A stretch of 64,000 nt of DNA from Hedera helix (Eukaryota > Streptophyta > Magnoliopsida > Apiales > Araliaceae). The position numbers and the translations under genes are program-made. The stretch covers positions 6,711,501 to 6,775,500 of the forward strand of contig OX359264.1 of assembly GCA_947179155.2 (NCBI GenBank). Direction: 5' to 3'. The notes beneath the pieces are model-generated. The model was not told the DNA's origin. It made no database searches and worked only from the letters and a program-made list of their open reading frames with translations. Below are positions 37,536-43,965 of this stretch, one piece after another (the stretch's first letter is position 1; every line of letters starts with the position of its first letter).

Positions 37536-38158
37536 TCTCCACTTCACAAGCTAATTATCAGAAATTAAGCCATCGAGATTACGAATTCCGCATTTCGATA
37601 AAGGAGCTAAAAACAAATCTCAAAAACCAATAAAAAGATACACTAATAAGAAAACTCATCAAAATAAAATCCCTAGGTAACATTTGATTCTTCCCATAAC
37701 CAACCCTTTTGTGCAGAAAAATAAATCAAAGCTTTTGTCGTTGTACTTGTTAAGCTTAGCAGCCAGTGTAAGATACTACCAATAACTTCTAGCTAAAAAC
37801 TATATATAATACAATAAATCAATGACATAAATTAACAAAGCAATATATATAGAAACCCATTAAAGATCCATTATTTAATGTTGTAAACTACTGAAAGAGA
37901 TTATGAAGATGGAATTTTGAATATCTATTGTGTGTGTGTGTGTGTGTGTGTACATAAATAAGTATTTATGAACCTTGATGAGCTAGAAAACTCATAGAGC
38001 TTTCCAGTTGGAGAGAAGACCATAAGTGCAACTTCAGCATCACAAAGAACTGATAACTCAAAGGCCTTCTTCAAGAGTCCACTTCTGCGCTTTGAGAAGG
38101 TCACTTGCCTACTTGTTGTGTTTTCAATCCTTCTCATCTGGGTTTTTCCTCTCACCAT
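1480..38158 (-). CDS. AGL14/AGL19-like: MIKC-type MADS-box transcription factor, TM3/SOC1 clade, AGL14/AGL19-like (copy A, 7 exons, 210 aa)
   Basis: A nuclear MADS-box regulator that should bind CArG boxes as a dimer; relatives control flowering time and, for AGL14, root development. The joined exons 38158-37974, 7129-7045, 6704-6643, 6566-6467, 5822-5781, 2487-2446 and 1596-1480 total 633 bp, ending in TAA, with no internal stop. Splice sites are GT-AG and phases agree (exon 1 ends in phase 2, exon 3 in phase 2). Residues 1-61 are the MADS domain (SRQVTFSKRRSGLLKKAFEL at 16-35), 62-90 the intervening region, about 91-172 the K-box, 173-210 the C-terminus with DVETELFIGPPETR. The 62/100/42/42-bp exon pattern is that of the SOC1 clade. 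The serine run after YEF and the GPPETR tail resemble AGL14/AGL19 more than SOC1 itself. Length is slightly below the usual 213-221. Odd: intron 1 is 30,844 bp, filled with retroelements. Clade is firm; orthology is inference. Confidence 0.9.
2446..2487 (-). CDS. AGL14/AGL19-like: Copy A exon 6: end of K-box
   Basis: 42 bp, phase 0 at both ends, encoding ERRLAKENSELRKK, matching the family's leucine-rich helix before the C-terminal domain. Acceptor AATTCAG, donor AAG then GTTGG. It has no counterpart in copy B. Confidence 0.9.
2546..3542. mobile_element. Large foldback element in copy A intron 5
   Basis: Two inverted arms of roughly 220 bp (about 2546-2775 and 3275-3542) enclose a loop of about 500 bp. 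The left arm contains GATCTAAAGGATGAGATCGA and the right arm its near-complement; both carry GGACAC/GTGTCC and TTTAATTTCATACT blocks. Each arm also contains smaller hairpins (GCGACCAG...CTGGTCGC). The element sits between (TA)n tracts, so target duplication cannot be measured. No coding sequence. Confidence 0.75.
3543..3606. repeat. (TA)n(GA)n microsatellite
   Basis: About 38 bases of TA repeat followed by about 25 of AG repeat, directly between the foldback element and the next hairpin MITE. Confidence 0.95.
3616..3810. mobile_element. Hairpin MITE in copy A intron 5
   Basis: A near-perfect inverted repeat of about 195 bp. The left end ATGTATATACACAGCTGTCT mirrors the right end ACAACTGTGTATATACAT, and inner parts GACGACGATTTTTTT and AAAAAAATCGTCGTC pair. 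The centre contains CTATGGCGACGGTTGAACCG. Confidence 0.8.
3981..5301. mobile_element. Harbinger-like non-autonomous DNA transposon in copy A intron 5
   Basis: The left end GGAGGGTGTATTCAATTAGG and the right end AATTAAATACACCCCCC are imperfect terminal inverted repeats, flanked by TAA at 3978-3980 and 5302-5304, the 3-bp target duplication usual for PIF/Harbinger. Subterminal copies of GTATTCAAT and AAGTCTTTAAAAGT motifs recur at both ends. A 60-codon frame at 4953-5135 (minus) shows no transposase motif I can recognise. Confidence 0.75.
5781..5822 (-). CDS. AGL14/AGL19-like: Copy A exon 5: K-box
   Basis: 42 bp, phase 0 at both ends, encoding RQLFKQKIEQMKEE. Acceptor GATTTCAG, donor GAG then GTATGT. 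Confidence 0.9.
6467..6566 (-). CDS. AGL14/AGL19-like: Copy A exon 4: central K-box
   Basis: 100 bp, the usual length. It encodes KLLGVGLESYNADELQEIET then HLERSLSNIRATK. The GxGL....ELQEIE motif and the LSNIRA motif are K-box signatures. A (TA)n tract lies just downstream in intron 4 (6427-6456). Confidence 0.93.
6643..6704 (-). CDS. AGL14/AGL19-like: Copy A exon 3: start of K-box
   Basis: 62 bp, the length usual for this exon. It encodes RLKKEVETIAKKIEHLEECK, a heptad-type helix of the K-box, and leaves GG for the next codon. Acceptor GCATGCAG, donor GG then GTATGT. Confidence 0.92.
7045..7129 (-). CDS. AGL14/AGL19-like: Copy A exon 2: intervening (I) region
   Basis: 85 bp, acceptor GTTTCAG, donor GAG then GTTAGC. 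It encodes TNDTIDRYEKNTKNLETG followed by MSAADEENIE. The DTIDRY motif just after the MADS box is characteristic of the SOC1/TM3 clade. Confidence 0.92.
8786..9765. mobile_element. Retroelement fragment with gypsy-type C-terminal coding remnant
   Basis: Homology between the two MADS introns stops near 8785; from here the sequence is foreign. A frame at about 9080-9436 (plus) reads PIEPVTRVRAKKFKERLNGL, resembling the PVTRxRAKK segment near the end of some plant Ty3/gypsy polyproteins. The frame is otherwise of low complexity with repeated GCGCC/GCAGCGC motifs. A TATAAAT box at 9574 and a following leader-like stretch suggest LTR sequence. Borders are not clear on the left; the right border is the next LTR. 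Confidence 0.5.
9766..13720 (+). mobile_element. Giant 5' LTR (3.96 kb) of a Ty3/gypsy-type element
   Basis: It begins TGTAATATCCCAAACATTTC and ends GGGCGTTACA, TG...CA termini, immediately followed by a primer-binding site. The start and end are both recognisable in the second LTR at 15487-22436. About 729 bp of it is a later hAT-like insertion. CCCTAAACCCTAA-like motifs near 10870 and 10930 belong to the LTR. Confidence 0.85.
10055..10783. mobile_element. hAT-like non-autonomous transposon inside the LTR
   Basis: 729 bp flanked by GTTCAAG at 10048-10054 and 10784-10790. The second LTR has the uninterrupted site (TTGGTTCAAGTATTC at about 15764). Ends CATGGTTTTTAAACCCGGAT and ATCCGGGTATGAGAATACTA are imperfect inverted repeats. 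The interior has repeated ACCGGTT/GACCGG motifs. It has no coding frame. The 7-8 bp duplication is the reason for the hAT call. Confidence 0.75.
13721..15486 (+). mobile_element. Non-coding internal domain with tRNA-iMet-type primer-binding site
   Basis: TGGTATCAGAGCAGTGG at 13723-13739 directly follows the 5' LTR and is the classical plant PBS complementary to initiator methionine tRNA. The remaining 1.75 kb has no gag or pol frame, so the element is non-autonomous (LARD-like). Near its 3' end ATTTCGAGGACGAAATTCTT, a sequence typical just before the 3' LTR of plant Ty3/gypsy elements, occurs twice (about 15350 and 15452). Confidence 0.8.
16983..18436 (-). mobile_element. LINE-like or retroposed insertion (1.45 kb, minus)
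   Basis: Flanked by a 14-bp direct repeat AGAAACATGTTATT at 16969-16982 and 18437-18450. The left border is a TTATTTTATTTTATT tract, the complement of an A-rich tail, so the insert is a minus-strand product of target-primed reverse transcription. The interior 17110-18420 is much richer in G+C than its surroundings. Minus-strand frames there (17465-17740, 17856-18077, 18106-18339) are not recognised. It may be a truncated LINE or another retroposed transcript. Confidence 0.6.
18792..22078 (-). mobile_element. Solo giant LTR, reversed, nested in the second LTR
   Basis: On the minus strand it runs from TGTAATATTCCGAACTTCCG to GATTTGGGGGCGTCACA, 3,287 bp. A 5-bp target duplication TCTAT lies at 18787-18791 and 22079-22083. 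It belongs to the same family as the LTR at 9766 (shared blocks such as ATGTAATATGAACAAGCAAA, AATACGAAAATTATAC and the CCCTAA-rich part). It contains dyad repeats at 20700-21175. Confidence 0.88.
20690..21175. repeat. Dyad-containing repeats within the solo LTR
   Basis: Four copies of a unit with GAACACGGAGAACGA, then CGTACATGGCTACGAC, then GTTCTTGAGCTT, spaced about 100-210 bp. In each, an upstream CTCAAGAACA and a downstream GTTCTTGAG can pair, so each can form a hairpin. Confidence 0.75.
22437..25265 (+). pseudogene. Decayed Ty3/gypsy gag-protease-reverse transcriptase
   Basis: Remains of a retrotransposon polyprotein read on the plus strand. A gag region at about 22870-23400 includes KKVEWVFDCHNYSERKKVQL, with in-frame TAG at 22939-22941 and 23038-23040. 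A CCHC knuckle at 23560-23601 has stops at 23572 and 23596. A protease-like part near 23845 reads VVIDGESCTNVAS. RT at 24565-24876 contains IPEKDGKCRMCIDCRAINN and GYHQITIKESDERKTAF. The catalytic Asp before LKNGYHQI is Tyr, and the later YxDD region reads FDAVL after a frameshift. No RNase H or integrase follows. The stretch GAAGTTATTTGCTAACATGG is present twice (about 25011 and 25223). Inactive. Confidence 0.85.
25266..26410. mobile_element. LTR-like remnant, left part
   Basis: No gene. It holds TTATAAATATATTTAACC near 25440, a (GA)n(G)n tract at 25507-25545 and a leader-like stretch, an arrangement like the start of the other giant LTRs. The Tat/Ogre-like element inserted at 26411; the continuation may be 31480-31806 and 33346 onward. 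Confidence 0.4.
26411..27275 (-). repeat. 3' LTR of the Tat/Ogre-like element
   Basis: 865 bp, ending on the plus strand with TTCATGGACTCACA. The left terminus reads TATAGGCAC where the partner LTR has TGTAGGCAC, one change in the terminal dinucleotide. It is a direct repeat of 30640-31474, including CATGTGCCAGGCACATGTCT in both. Confidence 0.9.
28590..29215. repeat. Tandem repeats (about 58 bp, about 11-12 copies) in the element's 3' untranslated part
   Basis: Degenerate units of the form GTGTAACTTTTGGG, GAGGGCTTAGGTTCAAG, GCCTCATCACTTTTGAAG. Copies begin near 28633, 28684, 28742, 28805, 28864, 28922, 28980, 29041, 29105, 29152 and 29199. They lie between gag and the 3' LTR; Tat/Ogre elements are known to carry such arrays there. 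Confidence 0.85.
29356..30527 (-). pseudogene. Degenerate gag of the Tat/Ogre-like element
   Basis: A start-like ATG at 30527 opens MADQPLTNAMTVNMGVQSKE and soon breaks. Downstream frames at 29755-29991 (ending FSWYSNLENGSI) and 29356-29697 (SEGLSDYVDRFRTQAQM, CVEPIEEKNLISI) are the retrotransposon gag core. They are separated by stops and frameshifts. No protease, RT or integrase follows within the element, so any movement would need proteins from another element. Confidence 0.8.
30640..31474 (-). repeat. 5' LTR of the Tat/Ogre-like element
   Basis: 835 bp; on the plus strand it starts TGTAGGCACGAAAATTACGC and ends TTCATGGGCTCACA. It is followed by the CACAC target duplication and, on the inner side, abuts the PBS. 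Confidence 0.9.
31807..33340. mobile_element. Solo LTR, copia-like (1.53 kb)
   Basis: It starts TGTTAGGGTTTCGACATAG and ends GGGCATCAACTCTAACA, flanked by TAGGC at 31802-31806 and 33341-33345. No coding sequence. The ...AGGGCATC...AACA terminus resembles Ty1/copia (SIRE/Maximus-type) LTRs; that assignment is from memory of the family. A CTGCAGCAAAAGGAACCGCG region near 32033 is a local GC-rich patch. Confidence 0.85.
33346..35433. mobile_element. LTR-like remnant, right part, and unassigned intron sequence
   Basis: No gene. About 33700-34210 has the same order of motifs as 61640-62100 in a proven solo LTR (a GACTGAG motif, then AAGGGGATTT, ATGCATAACATGG, CACTCAGT, CTTACTAAGCAA), so it is probably diverged LTR sequence. 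At 34299-34480 a unit of about 90 bp occurs twice (GTGAGCCTA...AAAAATGTCC...GGCGGACC). The remainder to 35433 shows nothing I recognise. Confidence 0.45.
35434..35694. mobile_element. Hairpin MITE (261 bp) in intron 1
   Basis: Almost the whole element folds back on itself: GAATGACACTTCTGTCC at the left pairs with GGACAGAAGTGTCATTC at the right, and inner AAAGTGACATTTTTTGTCGA with its counterpart at about 35597. CACCTTA occurs at both borders (35427-35433 and 35695-35701). Confidence 0.85.
36763..36806. repeat. (AT)n microsatellite
   Basis: About 44 bases of uninterrupted AT dinucleotides. Confidence 0.95.
37484..37533. repeat. (AT)n microsatellite
   Basis: About 50 bases of uninterrupted AT dinucleotides within intron 1, 440 bp from exon 1. 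Confidence 0.95.
37974..38158 (-). CDS. AGL14/AGL19-like: Copy A exon 1: MADS DNA-binding domain
   Basis: 185 bp coding 61 residues plus two bases of codon 62. It starts MVRGKTQMRRIENTTSRQVT and ends GKLYEFSSSS. The ATG is the conserved MADS start. Position 26 is serine where most relatives have asparagine (KRRSGLL). The donor is CAAG followed by GTTCAT; the AG left over joins the first T of exon 2 to make serine. A (TG)n run at 37929-37950 lies about 23 bases inside the intron. Confidence 0.95.
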
Positions 38159-38715
38159 TTCTTATAATTAATTATTTATACAAGAACTGAATTTTGAATT
38201 CCAAGGAAAGAAAAAAAAATACCCAGATAAGAAAATTTATAATGGAATTTATTATAAGTATTTATAGACAAACTGATTACTCCAAGAAAACCCAAGTCAA
38301 TTAATCAAAAACCCATGTACAAGAAGTTTCTAAATATAGAAAGGGGATAAAGGGATGGAAGTTGATCTGATCCAAAATAGGAAAAACCAGCAAAAAAGGT
38401 CTTTCCTTTTTTGTTGAATTAGATCTGAAAGGAAAGCAAGAAAATAAAGGAAAAAATTATAGAGATAAGAAGGAAAGTTGAAGCATCAAAACCCTAGTCG
38501 AGAAAATTCATAGGAAGATGGAGAGAAAATTAAATAAATAGATTTTCTCAATAAAACTTTTTTTCCCTTTCCCCTTTGCTTGAATTTGGACCAAAGAACA
38601 TTAATGATTAACGAAAGGCCAAGTAGGGACAAAACCTCATCTTATTCTTTTCTCCTTTTGGTAAATTCACAAGTTGCAATTTAATTAATGGACACCTCAA
38701 AGAGAAAATTAGATG

Positions 38716-38719
<4 letters not shown>

Positions 38720-38773
<54 letters not shown>
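38720..38773. repeat. (AT)n microsatellite upstream of exon 1
   Basis: 54 bases of uninterrupted AT dinucleotides, about 560 bp upstream of the copy A start codon. Confidence 0.95.
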
Positions 38774-38776
<3 letters not shown>

Positions 38777-39516
38777 CATCATCTTTTCTCCTTTAATTTT
38801 GGTCCTCACAAGTTGAACTCTAGTAGTAGTAGACAACCAAAATAAATAAATGGAATATAATAAGTATAATAGTGGTGGTAAAGAACAGCAACAAGGGCGT
38901 TAAGGTCAAATAATTTAAAAATAAGTCTAAATATATTGTTTTGGAATACTATTTAGAATACAATATTTATTTAAACTATTAAAAAAAAGAATTTAATATA
39001 AAAATTTGTGTCAAATTTATATCAAATTTTATTTTTTAATAAATAAAATAAATATTATGTTTCAAAAAGGATTTTAAAGTAGGTACGTAGTAATGTCCAT
39101 AATTTAATGAAATTACAGTGTTGGATAACTGGAGGCGCACAAATTCCATACGTACTACTTTAATTGCCTTCGGGGTGATAGTTGACTAGACATCCGATGC
39201 GAGTTTTCACATGAAATCATGTTCATCAATTGCATGACAAAATATCAACAGTCTTATTTTATTATATATATATAGAGGTATACTTTTAACAATAACTATA
39301 AGGGTGAGTGCATAAAACGCAATATTGTTGATAATTTTTTCACATAGTTTTTTAGCTCCGTACTTTATAATCTAAAATGAGCGTGAATCTTTAATTTTAT
39401 ACTTCATCTGTACCAAAATTAAAAATACATATAATTTTTAAGAAATATTTTATGTTTTTAAATATAATTTTAATATTAATTACGAATTTAATTGTGGTGA
39501 TATGATTTTGAAAATA

Positions 39517-39520
<4 letters not shown>

Positions 39521-39565
<45 letters not shown>
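39521..39565. repeat. (AT)n microsatellite
   Basis: 45 bases of AT dinucleotides just before the duplicated block at 39570. Confidence 0.95.
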
Positions 39566-39569
<4 letters not shown>

Positions 39570-39570
<1 letters not shown>

Positions 39571-40870
39571 AAAACAGAAATAACGTCAAAATTAAAAACT
39601 AGTAATCGCAAGAAGAATTCATGTGTCGGTTGCCAGCATCAAAATTAAAAACTAGTAATCGCAAGAAGAATTCATGTGTCCGTTGTCACTTGCCCAGTGG
39701 TCATAACAGAATGAGTCCTTTTACGGTTATTCATAAAATTTACTCGTAAAAAAAATAAAAAATATATAATTTTATTATATTTATTGTGATAATTAAAAAT
39801 AGAGTCACACTCTATTAGAATTTAAAAATGAAATAAAATATAATCACACAAAATATTAGATAAATAACAAAAAAGTAAAAACATATAATATACTCAGGTT
39901 ATCCAATTTGGCTAATCTTATTTGTCTGACGTATTTATTAGATGTCTCACATGCTTTACAATAATTCACACAGTAAACAATTGCTTTTATAGTAACTAGA
40001 GAAACCATAGCTGCTATAATATAAGTTCAAATTCAATACATTAATAAACTAAAAATTAGACCACTAATAAATTTCAAAACCCAATTACACCCTAACGCTT
40101 GGCTTTTAGGGGGCGCTGCCCCCTTGCAACTCCCTCCAACTCATCGACAAACTGAACAGTCGCTTGTTCACTAGAGAACGAGACCCCTAATTACCATATT
40201 GTAGTAGTTATTAGTCAAATTCGAAAAAGTATAAACTAATTCTAATACATTTTTTTATTTTTTCTGCAGGTAAATATATCGGATAAAATTTATAGATAAA
40301 TCTAAAAAAAATCAAACGGAATATACGATTGTTTGTCCGTACGATGATTTAATAGACGTTATCGTTCGTCCGTACGATGAGAAAAGTAGGTAGCCAATGG
40401 AGTGACGCGAACGCATCATTCCGTAGACCACTTCACGTGGTTTTTGCGACAATGCCCCTTCTTTTTTCGAGTAATATAAAAAAGCTGATTGATCATAGAC
40501 TCGTAGTGAGATGGTGGCCCGGTGGCGCCTTGCCTTGTGTTCATCAATTTACAATTTGCCCTTACACGTGTTGGCGGGGACCAAGACCTCAGTCTCTCCT
40601 CAACCATATCAGCCTCAAGACCAGGGCACTCATCCCTCTTTTCAATTTAATTGCTATACTTTTATTTAAGGGATAACATATGAATTTTTTTTATAAAATA
40701 AGTCTACATATATAATATTTAAATATAAAATTAAATATTATATTTTTTTTAATTATCAAAAAATAAAATATAACACGAATTTTAATATCATATTTTATTT
40801 TTTAATAATTAAAATAAATATAGTGTTTAGACGTTGTTCACCTATACTTATTTTCTTTTATATGAATTTG
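39570..40870. repeat. Duplicated block, copy 1
   Basis: Shares long segments with 42200-42850: AAACTAGTAATCGCAAGAAG, TTGCCCAGTGGTCATAACAG, TTGTTTGTCCGTACGATGAT, TTACAATTTGCCCTTACACG and the AT-rich hairpin after them. Relative to the other copy it has about 600 extra bases (about 39712-40320) and an internal 55-bp tandem duplication at 39587-39690. The frame at 40377-40676 is inside the repeat and shows no family motif. Confidence 0.8.
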
Positions 40871-41033
40871 GAAAAAAAATAAAAATTCTATAAAAAAATT
40901 CAGATATAATATTTAAGCCTCAACCAATAGTCTTTTTTGTGGGCTGGACTAATATGGGCACTTGGACCCTTTACACTTACAAATGTTTTTTGATGTTGCC
41001 ACTTTTACCTTGCTGTTATACTCTAGGGTTATA

Positions 41034-41376
41034 TTTGTTTGTAAAAATACATACTTGGGATTGAACTATTTTTATTCATTTAAAATTATTTCGGACTTTT
41101 TTATCCCATGATGAGGGATTATTAATCTCTTCATGTTGGACTATTAGTCCCATAAAATCATTTAATAGCTTAAAATGAGAGGGACTATTAATCCCAAATT
41201 CATTATGGGATTATATAATCCCTCATAAATAGCCTTAAGAATGATAAAAAAATAGTCCAATGACTATTTAAAGGACTATTAATCCTTTATCATGGGATAA
41301 ATATAATCCAAAATAGTATTAAATTAATACAAATAGTTCAATCCCAAATATAATTTTTGTAAATAAACGTAGCCTA
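41034..41376. mobile_element. Foldback MITE
   Basis: The left end TAGGGTTATATTTGTTTGTA and right end complement TAGGCTACGTTTATTTAC are inverted repeats that continue inward (TTGGGATTGAACTATTT on both sides). The interior repeats GGGATTA/TAATCCC motifs. I see no clear target duplication. Confidence 0.65.
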
Positions 41377-41991
41377 GTAGTCTACCTACTACAATCCTAG
41401 GGGAAGGGGTAATTCATGCATTTTGTTGAGACTCTAACCATGCTCTTGAGCATGGTGTGCGTGTGTGAGATGCTCTTCATGTTTCCTCATTGCCTCCCGC
41501 TAATAAGTAAAGAACTGACCTTTAGATCTTGTAAATTTTGTATTGACATGATTATTAATGAATAATCCTCAAGTGTGTTTTGAAATTTAATATAGTTTAT
41601 TTAATTTTTGAAAATAATAAATATGTTTCAGATGATTTACAATTTTTATAATTGTAATATTTAAATTAATTGAATTCATATCAAAATTAATTTTATATAT
41701 TAGAATTTTACTGATTTTTTTTTATATACAAAAAATTGACTGAATTTTTTTTTTTTAACCTCAAATTCAAGGCCAAAGTGTCAGTGTGACATGAAAATTT
41801 TAAGTACTAGTGAATTGTTGACGATAAATTTAGGTACTAGTTTTTTGAGTTCCGTGTAATCTCAATAGTAATTACAAATTTAATTGTAATGATATGATAT
41901 TGAAAATAATAATAAAAAATTAAAAATATTGTGTTATTTTTTATTTTTAAAATAAAATATATCTTTAATTTTAAAATATATATATATATAT

Positions 41992-42182
41992 AGTCCCTTT
42001 TTCCAGCGAACCTTAAAAAGCGAACCAAAAACGAACCGTTGTCTTTGGTATCTATGGCGACGGCTCGACCCGTCGTCATAATCATGCACTCTATGACGAC
42101 GAATCGAACCGTCGCTATAGATATCAAAGACAACGGTTCATTTTTAGTTCGTTTTTTAAAGTTCGTTTTTAAAAGTTTTTCT
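41992..42182. mobile_element. Hairpin MITE with CGACGG core
   Basis: An inverted repeat of about 190 bp between TATATATATA tracts: GAACCGTTGTCTTTGGTATC pairs with GATATCAAAGACAACGGTTC. The core CTATGGCGACGGCTCGACCC and its partner TCGAACCGTCGCTATAG resemble the centre of the MITE at 3616-3810. Confidence 0.85.
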
Positions 42183-42199
42183 ATATATATATATAATTA

Positions 42200-42850
42200 A
42201 AACAGAAATAACATCAAAATTAAAAACTAGTAATCGCAAGAAGAATTCTTGTGCCGGTTGCCACTTGCCCAGTGGTCATAACAGAATACAAGATTGTTTG
42301 TCCGTACGATGATTTAATAGACGTTGCCTTTCGGTCGTACGATGAGAAAACTAGGTAGCCAATGAAGTGGCGCGAACGCATCGCTCCGTAGATCAGTTCA
42401 CGTGGGTTTCGCGTCAATGCCCTTCTTTTTCCGTGTAATATAAAAAAAGCTGATTGGTAGTGAGATGGTGGCCCGGTGTTGTGTTCATTAATTTACAATT
42501 TGCCCTTACACGTGTTAGCGGGGACCAAGACCTCTGTCTCCCGTCAACCAAATCAGCCTCAAGACCAGGACACTTATCCCGCTTTTAAATTTAATGGCTA
42601 TACTTTTATTTAAGGGATTACATATGGATTTTTTTATAAGATAAGTTAACGTATATAATATTTAAATATAAAATTAAATATTATATTTATTTTAATTATT
42701 AAAAAATAAAATATGACACAAATTTTAATATTATATTTTATTTTTTAATAATTAAAATAAATATAATATTTAAACGTTGTGCACTTATACTTATTTTTTT
42801 TTATATAAATTTAGGAAGAAAAAAAATTCAGATATAATATTTAAGCTTTA
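42200..42850. repeat. Duplicated block, copy 2
   Basis: Second copy of 39570-40870 without the 600-bp insertion. The two are clearly alignable but differ by small indels and substitutions, so the duplication is not recent. Confidence 0.8.
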
Positions 42851-43114
42851 ACTAATAGTCTTTATTTTTAATTTTTACGTTTTCCTCAATTAATAGTTCT
42901 TAATTTCCATTAATTGTAATAAATTAACAATAAAAATATTCAAGATTGTGATTAATTCTTCAGCTCTATCTAATAATCTCTACTACTTGTAAAGTTAATC
43001 AACTTTTTTATCAAAGCTTTATCAAATTAGCACCTAAAATAATAACAAAAATATTAGTTGGAGAAGAAAAGGTACCATTTCTGAAAAAAAATTATAAAAA
43101 AAAAAAATTGGAGC

Positions 43115-43608
43115 CCAAACAGATGGAAGCAGTTTTTAAGAAAAAATAAATAAATGAAACGAACGAAAGCAATCGATATGTGAAAAACAGGTGAGAGACG
43201 AGTTAGATTGGAAATCTAAATGAACAACAATAAATATGGCTTTTTATTTTTCTTTGTTTACTTTTAAATTTCTAAAAATGTTCGATTTGATTATTAACTT
43301 TTGAGCCACTTGTGGGTTGGACCAAAAAAATTTAAATTTGTTCGGGCTTAAAACATAAGCCCAAAACCCACTTTTTGTGAGCTAAACTATTCGTGCACTT
43401 GAACCGTTTTTGTCAAGTCTAAAAAATATTATCAAAAAAATTTATCTAAGGTGTTCTTGTCAAATTGAATATAACTAAGAAAATAGTTAAAAGTCGAATA
43501 GAAGTCTCATTTTGAATATAACTAATCCCCTTGTATTCAGGGGTACTTTATGCATATTGCAGGTAGTATTAATTTTTAAGAGACAACATGAATTTTACAT
43601 GGATAAAT

Positions 43609-43652
<44 letters not shown>

Positions 43653-43965
43653 TCTAAATATAAAGGGGGGGAATCTAAATATAAAATTAAATACTATATC
43701 AATATAAATTATTAAAAAGTGAAGTATAACACATATTTTAATTTTATGTCCTACTTTTTAATAGTTAAAATAAATATAATATTTAGATGTTTTACACTTA
43801 TACTTATTCATTCTATATTTCTGTTTGGCAAAGCCATGTGGTTGGGTAAATGCATTTTTAATTTGATTAGGGCTTTAATTAGCAATATATAAACTTTAAA
43901 AAACTTATAAACAATTATGAGATAAAAAGTAATTATTGAATGCACCCATATTCTATAAGACCCCG
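43115..43965. repeat. Direct repeat D1, left of the nested LTRs
   Basis: Matches 48870-49660 almost throughout: GGAAGCAGTTTTTAAG, AAGCAATCGAT, GAGCCACTTGTGGGTTGGAC, CTTAAAACATAAGCCCAAA, ending GAATGCACCCATATTCTATA. It contains a 41-base run of G at 43611-43651 that D2 lacks. Confidence 0.85.
43611..43651. repeat. Homopolymer of 41 G
   Basis: An uninterrupted G tract followed by two shorter G-rich copies (AAGGGGGGGAAT). Length may be inaccurate because homopolymers are hard to sequence. Confidence 0.85.

Larger units (their letters stand above)
35702..37973. other. Proximal part of copy A intron 1
   Basis: AT-rich, without recognisable coding or element ends. It contains (TA)n tracts at 36763-36806 and 37484-37533 and the (TG)n tract at 37929-37950. 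It may be original intron, where MADS genes often carry regulatory sites, but I see no specific site. Confidence 0.4.
38159..39570 (-). promoter_or_regulatory. 5' region of copy A (leader and promoter, limits unknown)
   Basis: Upstream of the MADS ATG on the minus strand. A pyrimidine-rich stretch (about 38196-38220) followed by AATTCAG at 38187-38193 looks like a splice acceptor 29 bases before the ATG, so a 5' UTR intron, common in SOC1-clade genes, is possible. I could not fix a donor, TATA box or CArG box. A 54-bp (AT)n tract lies at 38720-38773 and another at 39521-39565. Confidence 0.4.

Noticed and set aside
40377..40676. 99-codon plus-strand frame as a possible gene
   Set aside because: Lies in a duplicated repeat; the second copy at 42.3-42.6 kb does not keep the frame, and there is no recognisable domain.
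43512..43715. Frame encoding a run of glycines
   Set aside because: The glycines come from the G homopolymer in a duplicated non-coding block.
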